Shown here piece by piece: positions 1 through 4,433 of a stretch of 6,787 nucleotides of DNA. Below the pieces are notes generated by a model. It worked only from the letters and a program-made list of their open reading frames with translations. It did no database searches and had not been told where the DNA came from. How positions within the stretch are numbered: the stretch's first letter is position 1; the number at the start of each line of letters is the position of its first letter. Source of the DNA: Anaerolineae bacterium (GTDB lineage Bacteria > Chloroflexota > Anaerolineae > UBA1429). Made by a program: the position numbers and the translations under genes. The DNA is taken from assembly GCA_016928125.1 (NCBI GenBank), contig JAFGLK010000402.1, forward strand, positions 1 to 6,787, in the 5' to 3' direction.

Positions 1-1082
1 ATCAAGGCGATGAGCCCAACACCGGCGAGCGCCCCGATGACGCCAAAGCGGGAGCGACCATAGACTATGCCGGCGAGAGCGAGCACGGTGGAGAGGATCC
101 CCAGGTAGATAAACCCAGGCGCGTACCACGGATAGCGCAGCGTAAAGGCGCGCAAGGACAGAAAACGTTCACCCCAGACCGGGTGGTACACGTTGGGCAG
201 AAAGGCATCCTCGACGCTGGCCGCCCACTTCTCCACCTCGGCCAGAGGCCAGCCCATCTCGCCCGAGCGGTTCATCACCACGGGCATGGCCACAGGCGCC
301 ACCAAGACAACGATGGCGAAAGCAGCCAGGGCCAGGTTGCGCAGCAGATGGGCACGCCTCAGACCCATACGCCAGGGATAGAGACGAATGAGCAGGTAGA
401 CCAGCAGCATGCTGCCGACGATGTAGAGGTAGTACCAGGAGGAGAGGATCGTGAGGGCCACAAAGAGCCCTAGCGCCAAGGCATACTGCCATCTGGCCTC
501 GCGCAAGGTGCGCTCCAGATAGAGGAATACGAGCGGGATCCAATGGGTGGCCAACAGCGGGAGCCAGCCGGCCGCCATCGCGTGCATGCGGTAGGGACAG
601 AAGCTGAAAACGGCGGCGCCCAAGAAGGCCGCGTATAGATTGTCTGTCAGATAGTCAATCAACAGGTAGGTCGTGTAGCCTGTCAGCACAAAGGTCAAGA
701 TCAGAAAGACGTTGTAGGCTACGATCTCGTTGCCCCAAAAGAGCACAGGCGCGATGAGCGCCTTGTTGGCCAGCATCGTCTCCGAGAGACGCAGATCGTA
801 TCCAAAGGGTGCAAAGATCGTCTCATTGATTGTCGGCCATTGTCCAAGGTCGACCACGCTATGGCGAAACCACCAGAGATCATACAGCCAGACGAAATTG
901 TCCCACGGAGGGCCGGGGATGGCGGTCGTCAGATGGAGCACCAGAGGATAAGTCATCCCCAGAGTCAGCAGGAGGAAGAGCAACAGGACCAGCACCCGGG
1001 TGGGCCATTCCCCGCCCAGGGGCGAGACACCAGCCCTGTCTAGGACCGCATGGGTAGCCTGAATCGGAGCTTTTCTGCTCAC
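1..1082 (-). CDS. Polytopic membrane protein, GT-C-like, C-terminus cut by window edge
   Basis: Open from a GTG at 1082 to the left edge: 360 residues seen, no stop reached. The GTG is chosen because an AGGA lies 7 bases upstream, overlapping the TAG of the preceding gene, and an in-frame TAG directly precedes the reading frame. A short polar N-terminus (residues 1-28) leads into a hydrophobic helix (about 29-51). A presumed extracytoplasmic loop follows, carrying acidic D61 in PPWDNFVWLYD and an aromatic stretch IFAPFGYDL (89-97). Several further helices follow (about 122-143, 149-162, 170-190, 200-234, 250-270, 323-342), with an FSFCPYR motif near 159-165. An N-terminal helix followed by an acidic outer loop is the usual GT-C glycosyltransferase plan, and those enzymes use polyprenyl-phosphate sugars. 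I do not recognise an exact family. It lies 9 bases after the polyprenyl-phosphate-sugar-synthase-like gene, which fits a donor-maker and donor-user pair. A transporter or YfhO-like protein remains possible. Confidence 0.85.
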   Translation of the reverse strand, partial: MSRKAPIQATHAVLDRAGVSPLGGEWPTRVLVLLLFLLLTLGMTYPLVLHLTTAIPGPPWDNFVWLYDLWWFRHSVVDLGQWPTINETIFAPFGYDLRLSETMLANKALIAPVLFWGNEIVAYNVFLILTFVLTGYTTYLLIDYLTDNLYAAFLGAAVFSFCPYRMHAMAAGWLPLLATHWIPLVFLYLERTLREARWQYALALGLFVALTILSSWYYLYIVGSMLLVYLLIRLYPWRMGLRRAHLLRNLALAAFAIVVLVAPVAMPVVMNRSGEMGWPLAEVEKWAASVEDAFLPNVYHPVWGERFLSLRAFTLRYPWYAPGFIYLGILSTVLALAGIVYGRSRFGVIGALAGVGLIAL

Positions 1083-1089
1083 AAGCGTG

Positions 1090-1093
1090 TCCT
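1090..1093 (-). promoter_or_regulatory. Ribosome binding site overlapping the upstream stop codon
   Basis: AGGA on the minus strand, 7 bases before the GTG at 1082, shares bases with the TAG that ends the preceding GT2 gene. Ribosomes ending the GT2 gene would be placed to start the membrane protein, which points to coupled translation. The two genes are also in the same reading frame. Confidence 0.55.
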
Positions 1094-1835
1094 ATGCCTC
1101 TTTGTCTACAGCCGATGCAGCCACAACGGGGTGGACGACTCGGCGACGACGGACGAACCCCAGCATCATCCAACGCTTTTTGAACAGAAACAACAGATTC
1201 CGGAACCCATCTTTCCAGATATTGAGCTTGCTTTCGCCGATGCGAGCGCGATAGTAGATGGGCAGCTCGGCGGCCTTGATCTGCGGGTGATGGAAAGCCT
1301 CGATCTTGATCTCCTCGGAGAAACCCATGCCATCGCTGGTGAGTTCGAGCAGTGGCAGAATCGAGCGCCGAAAGACCCACATCCCCGACTGCGAATCCGA
1401 GACACGCTGCCCAAAGAGCAGCGTTTGGACCACGCTCAACACCCAGTTGCCAAAGACACGCAGCGTTGTGCCGGATCCGGCCGTCTTGTGGCCCGTTCGA
1501 TCACAGGTGATGAAATCCAGCTCCTCGTCTACAAGCACATCGAGCAGCACCGGGATAAAGTTGCGGGGATAGGTGCCATCGCCATCCATCGTGACGATGA
1601 TGTCACCCGTCGCGTGCCGAAACCCCGCCCGGTAGGCGGCACCATAGCCTTGGCGTTTCTCACTGATGACACGTGCCCCCAAGCCGCGAGCGACCTCCGC
1701 CGTACGATCGGTGCTGTTGTTGTCCACAACGAGCACTTCATCAACCAGCGAGGGCATGCCCTCGAACGTGGCGCTGATGCCGGATTCCTCATTGTAACAT
1801 GGAATCACGACCGAGACGCTATGCCTCTTGTACAC
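1092..1835 (-). CDS. GT2 family glycosyltransferase, polyprenyl/dolichyl-phosphate sugar synthase-like
   Basis: This 247-residue soluble protein has a complete GT-A fold signature. The first strand and nucleotide-binding segment read SVVIPCYNEE (8-17). VLVVDNNSTD (34-43) supplies the base-binding aspartate. The metal-binding D-x-D is MDGDGTYP (D84, D86). SDSQSGMW (146-153) is the acceptor-side motif, and IGESKL (199-204) matches the basic G-x-SK element of the DPM/DPG synthase-like group. Members of that group usually move a sugar from a nucleotide donor to a polyprenyl phosphate on the cytoplasmic face. No membrane helix is obvious, and the tail is basic (KKRWMMLGFVRRRRVV), which may favour membrane contact. 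The start is GTG, with a purine-rich GGGGGA/AAGG tract just upstream; no other start codon lies between it and an in-frame TAG 48 bases upstream. A small GC hairpin (1847-1861) sits just before the ribosome site. The sugar cannot be read from sequence. Confidence 0.93.
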   Translation of the reverse strand: MYKRHSVSVVIPCYNEESGISATFEGMPSLVDEVLVVDNNSTDRTAEVARGLGARVISEKRQGYGAAYRAGFRHATGDIIVTMDGDGTYPRNFIPVLLDVLVDEELDFITCDRTGHKTAGSGTTLRVFGNWVLSVVQTLLFGQRVSDSQSGMWVFRRSILPLLELTSDGMGFSEEIKIEAFHHPQIKAAELPIYYRARIGESKLNIWKDGFRNLLFLFKKRWMMLGFVRRRRVVHPVVAASAVDKEA

Positions 1836-1846
1836 CCTTCCCCCTT

Positions 1847-1861
1847 CGCCGTCGCCCGGCG
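1847..1861 (-). other. Short GC hairpin before the soluble GT2 gene
   Basis: CGCCG and CGGCG can pair around a 5-base loop in the 48-base gap between the radical SAM stop and the GT2 GTG, just upstream of the GT2 ribosome binding region. No U-run follows, so it is not a terminator. It could protect or tune the GT2 start, or be a by-product of high GC. Confidence 0.25.
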
Positions 1862-1883
1862 GGCTGGTCTCTTGGAGCCTGAG

Positions 1884-3059
1884 CTACGCGTCCACAGCCT
1901 GGTCTATAGCGTTCGCTTGCTCGATGCGACCGCCCGCCAGATGATGACGCAACTTGGCCATCTTGAGCAACGCCCATTGTGAGGCCACCCTGGGCAGCAC
2001 CAGTGGGTTAAACAGGATATTGATCGTCAGAAAACACTCGTAGGTGCAAAAGCACTTGTTGCAGCGGATATCCCGACGATATTCCTCCGCCTTCTCGCTC
2101 TTCCAGAGCTTCATGAAATCATAGTCCACATCGCGAACATTGCCGATCACATCCCGCCAACGCAATTCGCAAGGCAGCACCTGCCCCTGGCTGAACATGG
2201 CTGCGCCCAGTGTGCCGCCATAGCATGGAATCTGGTACTTGTTCTCGCGTACCGTCTTGGCGATGATCCGCGGACGGACGATGCGCTTGGCGTTGAGGAC
2301 ATCACTGAAGGGCATCTTGTAGTAGCCGCTCAGCATCAGCCTCTTGTTATCCTCCTCCAACGCGCGATGGAACGCCTCATACTTGCGGATATCGAAATCC
2401 TTGGCTGCCGGATCGCGCGGCTCGCCCCGAGTGAGCAAGCTAAACACGGTGTTGACACCTACATGCCGTTTCAGGTAATCGTAGAGCTCCAGCAGTTGAT
2501 GCTGATTGTAGGCCGAGACCGTCACCTGGACGCAGGTGCTGAACTTGGGATAGTGGCCCTCCAGCTCACGTAGCGCCTGATAGGTTGAGATGGCACGATC
2601 GAACAGCCCCGGCACGCCGCGAATCTCATCATGGAGCTCGGGCAGGCCATCGATCGACACATCGATGTGCAGGTCGAGATCGCGATTCTCCTCCAGCATC
2701 GTCTTGACCGATCGCAACACACGGCCCGTCATGCTGCCATTGGTGGGGATGCCTACGTTCAAAGCGTGATTGTTCGTGTGAAAGATCTTGACGATCTCGG
2801 GCAGGTCACGGCGCAGAAAGGGTTCGCCGCCCGTGGGCGTGAAAAAGAGCATGTCTCCCATGCTGGCCGAGACCTTGGCGATCTCATCGATGGTCAATTC
2901 GCCTGTGACCCGCTCGGTGCGCTGGCCGAGCAGGCAGTGCTTGCAGCGGGCGTTGCAGTTCTCGGTCACAAAGTAGACGAAATAGAGCGGCGAGGCGCCT
3001 CTCTTGTACAAGATGCGTTGCGCGTACTTTAGGTAGCGCCATGGGCCAAGATCACTCAT
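1884..3059 (-). CDS. Radical SAM protein with SPASM-like auxiliary cluster domain
   Basis: This is a 391-residue protein counted from the ATG at 3059. That start has GGAGG at 3065-3069 with a 5-base spacer; the frame stays open 31 codons further up, but without a ribosome site. The radical SAM core is clear. C35-x3-C39-x2-C42 (VTENCNARCKHC) binds the 4Fe-4S cluster that cleaves S-adenosylmethionine, and TGGEPFLR (76-83) is the SAM-binding GGE element. LHIDVSIDGLPE (130-141) is the usual strand-4 motif. The C-terminal third holds six more cysteines: C279-x12-G-x4-C297, then C333-x2-C336-x-C338-x3-C342, followed by a hydrophobic INILFNPLVLP segment. This resembles the SPASM/twitch domains that carry extra Fe-S clusters in peptide-modifying and other enzymes, but the second group is tighter than usual. 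No small precursor peptide gene is seen nearby. With glycosyltransferases on both sides, a sugar, lipid or glycoconjugate substrate is more likely; the actual reaction is unknown. Confidence 0.93.
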   Translation of the reverse strand: MSDLGPWRYLKYAQRILYKRGASPLYFVYFVTENCNARCKHCLLGQRTERVTGELTIDEIAKVSASMGDMLFFTPTGGEPFLRRDLPEIVKIFHTNNHALNVGIPTNGSMTGRVLRSVKTMLEENRDLDLHIDVSIDGLPELHDEIRGVPGLFDRAISTYQALRELEGHYPKFSTCVQVTVSAYNQHQLLELYDYLKRHVGVNTVFSLLTRGEPRDPAAKDFDIRKYEAFHRALEEDNKRLMLSGYYKMPFSDVLNAKRIVRPRIIAKTVRENKYQIPCYGGTLGAAMFSQGQVLPCELRWRDVIGNVRDVDYDFMKLWKSEKAEEYRRDIRCNKCFCTYECFLTINILFNPLVLPRVASQWALLKMAKLRHHLAGGRIEQANAIDQAVDA

Positions 3060-3064
3060 TGCGG

Positions 3065-3069
3065 CCTCC
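3065..3069 (-). promoter_or_regulatory. Ribosome binding site deciding the radical SAM start
   Basis: GGAGG, five bases before the ATG at 3059, is the strongest Shine-Dalgarno sequence in this reading frame. It rules in the 391-residue form over the 31-residue longer form, whose extra N-terminus would also overlap the candidate TATAAT promoter. Confidence 0.8.
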
Positions 3070-3087
3070 AAACATAGTTGCGGACGC

Positions 3088-3116
3088 ATTATAGCGGTTT
3101 GCGAGACAGGGGCGAA
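3088..3116 (-). promoter_or_regulatory. Candidate internal promoter for the radical SAM gene
   Basis: A perfect TATAAT lies at 3093-3088 on the minus strand, with a weak TTCGCC (three of six matches) 17 bases upstream at 3116-3111. Transcription from it would start near 3081 and give a leader of about 22 bases before the ATG at 3059. It sits in the longest gap of the minus-strand cluster (131 bases), which supports a separate start for the last three genes. The -35 is poor, so an activator or read-through from upstream may matter. Confidence 0.45.
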
Positions 3117-3190
3117 ATCCAGGCGTGGACATCTACCCTTTGCTCTGCGCACACAGACGAGGCCTGGTCAGGAGCCAACGGGCGGCCCGA

Positions 3191-4204
3191 TCAGTAGCGC
3201 CTGCCCAGCAAGAAGCTGAGCAGCCCTAATGCGATCCCAAGGCCCGATATATACAAATCGACCAGGATGAATGCTGCACTCTGGATGGCAAAGCGCACGC
3301 CGCGGGCCCGGCGCAGGAACAGGAGCATGGGTACGTTGAACAACAAGGCCCCTGGAACCAGTGCCGCGGCGCCTATGAGCCAACAGGGCTGAGCCAGCCC
3401 AAGGCCGAGCGCGACCATCAGGGTGGCGATGCCCAAGGCGGCGACGCCCGCTCCAAAATACCAAGGGACCGACGCATAGTGTACTGATCGCTGCTCCATG
3501 AAGTGGTTACGCAGCCAGGTCTGGATCAAGCCACGCGCGCGATATAGATCGGTGCGCAGGACCTCACCCGTGGTGTAGTGCTTCTGGTGCTCGACCGTCA
3601 GGCGTTGATCCATGATAAGGGTATAGCCACGGCCCAGCAAGCGCTGGCCAAACTCGATATCTTCGGTGATACTGGCCCCCCGATAGTGGGCATCAAAGCC
3701 TCCCTCGGCCAGGAAAATACGCCGCCGGATGGCTGCCGCGCTGGTGAAAAACAGGCCCACACCGCGCTGCGGCTGCCGTCGGTAGGTAAAGTGCATCCAC
3801 AGATTCTTGAACTGGCTGGCAAAGTTCGTGTAGGGGCAACTCTCCGCCAGCAGTCCCACCACGCCGGCCACCTCAGGGTCGGCCAGGTCCTGCGCGACAT
3901 AGCCGAGGGCCGTCGGCTCTATGTGAATATCCGCGTCGGTGAAAAAGAGGATCTCGCCTGAAGCCTCTTCAGCGCCGCGATTCTTGGCCTGCGCAGCCCC
4001 AAAGTTGGCTGGCTGCCTGACCATACGACAGGGATAGCCAGAGGCGACCCCCAGCGTGTTGTCGGTGGAACGGTCGTCCACCACGATCACTTCACAGGGC
4101 GCGTACTCTGAGGCATAGATGGCATCCAGGCAGCCCGCCAGGGTCCTGGCCCCGTTGTAGACCGGGATGATCACTGTGATGGAAGGGTGTGCATTCGTGC
4201 TCAA
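3191..4204 (-). CDS. Membrane-anchored GT2 family glycosyltransferase
   Basis: About 337 residues from a TTG start. GGAGG (4212-4216) sits 7 bases before this TTG, whereas the in-frame ATG at 4222, six codons earlier, has no ribosome site; the difference is only at the extreme N-terminus. The GT-A domain occupies roughly residues 8-225. It shows ITVIIPVYNG (9-18), VIVVDDRSTDNT (39-50), the metal-binding DAD (90-92), the FFTSAAAIRR acceptor loop (152-161) and TEDIEFGQRL (180-189), whose ED pair holds the likely catalytic base. After it come three or four hydrophobic helices (about 236-257, 259-283, 300-331) ending in GRRY. Enzymes of this plan transfer a sugar from a nucleotide donor at the cytoplasmic membrane face, often onto lipid-linked or surface glycans. 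The cellulose-synthase QxxRW motif is not evident, so a processive polymerase is less likely. It is first of the minus-strand genes and diverges from the membrane protein at 4434. Donor and acceptor are unknown. Confidence 0.92.
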   Translation of the reverse strand: MSTNAHPSITVIIPVYNGARTLAGCLDAIYASEYAPCEVIVVDDRSTDNTLGVASGYPCRMVRQPANFGAAQAKNRGAEEASGEILFFTDADIHIEPTALGYVAQDLADPEVAGVVGLLAESCPYTNFASQFKNLWMHFTYRRQPQRGVGLFFTSAAAIRRRIFLAEGGFDAHYRGASITEDIEFGQRLLGRGYTLIMDQRLTVEHQKHYTTGEVLRTDLYRARGLIQTWLRNHFMEQRSVHYASVPWYFGAGVAALGIATLMVALGLGLAQPCWLIGAAALVPGALLFNVPMLLFLRRARGVRFAIQSAAFILVDLYISGLGIALGLLSFLLGRRY

Positions 4205-4222
4205 CGACCATCCTCCGACCAT
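4205..4222. repeat. Direct repeat CGACCAT, 11-base period
   Basis: CGACCAT occurs at 4205-4211 and again at 4216-4222, one helical turn apart, flanking the ribosome binding site of the GT2 gene. Either a local duplication or a short binding site; too small to interpret with confidence. Confidence 0.3.
4212..4216 (-). promoter_or_regulatory. Ribosome binding site deciding a TTG start for the GT2 gene
   Basis: GGAGG ends 7 bases before the TTG at 4204. The in-frame ATG at 4222 has only a non-purine-rich GCTGTCGT upstream. The site lies between two copies of ATGGTCG, so an out-of-frame ATG (4211) also sits between the ribosome site and the TTG. Confidence 0.65.
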
Positions 4223-4225
4223 ACG

Positions 4226-4253
4226 ACAGCTTACTTTTTCAAGATGAAGCTGT
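4226..4253. repeat. Inverted repeat ACAGCTT / AAGCTGT, possible operator
   Basis: ACAGCTT (4226-4232) and AAGCTGT (4247-4253) are perfect reverse complements around a 14-base centre. Their centres lie 21 bases apart, two helical turns. The right arm touches the predicted minus-strand -10 region and the left arm falls just inside the transcript, so a protein-binding operator fits better than an RNA hairpin. A 7-base match can arise by chance in a stretch this long. Confidence 0.3.
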
Positions 4254-4254
4254 G

Positions 4255-4283
4255 ATGAAAGGCTCCAGACCCTTCGATGACAA
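4255..4283 (-). promoter_or_regulatory. Candidate promoter for the minus-strand glycosyltransferase cluster
   Basis: Reading the minus strand, TTGTCA (4283-4278, five of six matches to TTGACA) is separated by exactly 17 bases from TTTCAT (4260-4255, four of six to TATAAT). Transcription would start near 4248, about 45 bases before the TTG start of the GT2 gene. It lies back to back with the plus-strand promoter, with the two -35 boxes about 37 bases apart, so one regulator could affect both. Confidence 0.45.
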
Positions 4284-4320
4284 TCTATTCACGGTGATTT
4301 GCACCTCATGCGCGCACACA

Positions 4321-4349
4321 TTGACACAGACCCTGCCAGATGATACCAT
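4321..4349 (+). promoter_or_regulatory. Sigma-70-type promoter for the membrane protein gene at 4434
   Basis: A perfect TTGACA at 4321-4326 is followed by a 17-base spacer and TACCAT at 4344-4349 (four of six matches to TATAAT). A TG at 4341-4342 gives an extended -10. Transcription would begin near 4356, leaving a leader of about 78 bases. If so, the in-frame ATG at 4377 would lie inside the transcript, but it has no ribosome site. Seen by eye only; no start site has been measured. Confidence 0.6.
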
Positions 4350-4433
4350 GCGGCACGCGTTCCGCAAGACTCGTCGATGCGATCGCCGCCTCCGCCAGAG
4401 ATTGGGGAAGATATTCAGAGGGGATCAAGGCCC

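Noticed and set aside
1050..1982. A 310-codon open frame on the plus strand, across the soluble GT2 and the end of the radical SAM gene
   Set aside because: It is antisense to two genes with clear catalytic motifs, shows no domain or membrane pattern, and runs through the real stop and start signals. Long antisense frames are common in GC-rich DNA.
3060..3152. A 31-residue N-terminal extension of the radical SAM protein
   Set aside because: The extension lacks a ribosome site and would cover the TATAAT box, while ATG 3059 has GGAGG at good spacing.
3060..3190. A possible small precursor peptide for the radical SAM enzyme
   Set aside because: Only a frame of about 21 codons starting at a GTG exists there, with no ribosome site, no leader-like pattern and no core-like repeats.
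3141..3190. Possible terminator hairpin after the membrane-anchored GT2 (short GGGC/GCCC and CCAGGC/GCCTGG pairings)
   Set aside because: The stems are short or have very long loops and no T-run follows on the minus strand, so a factor-independent terminator is not supported.
4377..4433. N-terminal extension of the right membrane protein from an in-frame ATG at 4377
   Set aside because: No ribosome binding sequence precedes it, and the added residues are Pro-rich and not needed ahead of the basic N-terminus and first helix.
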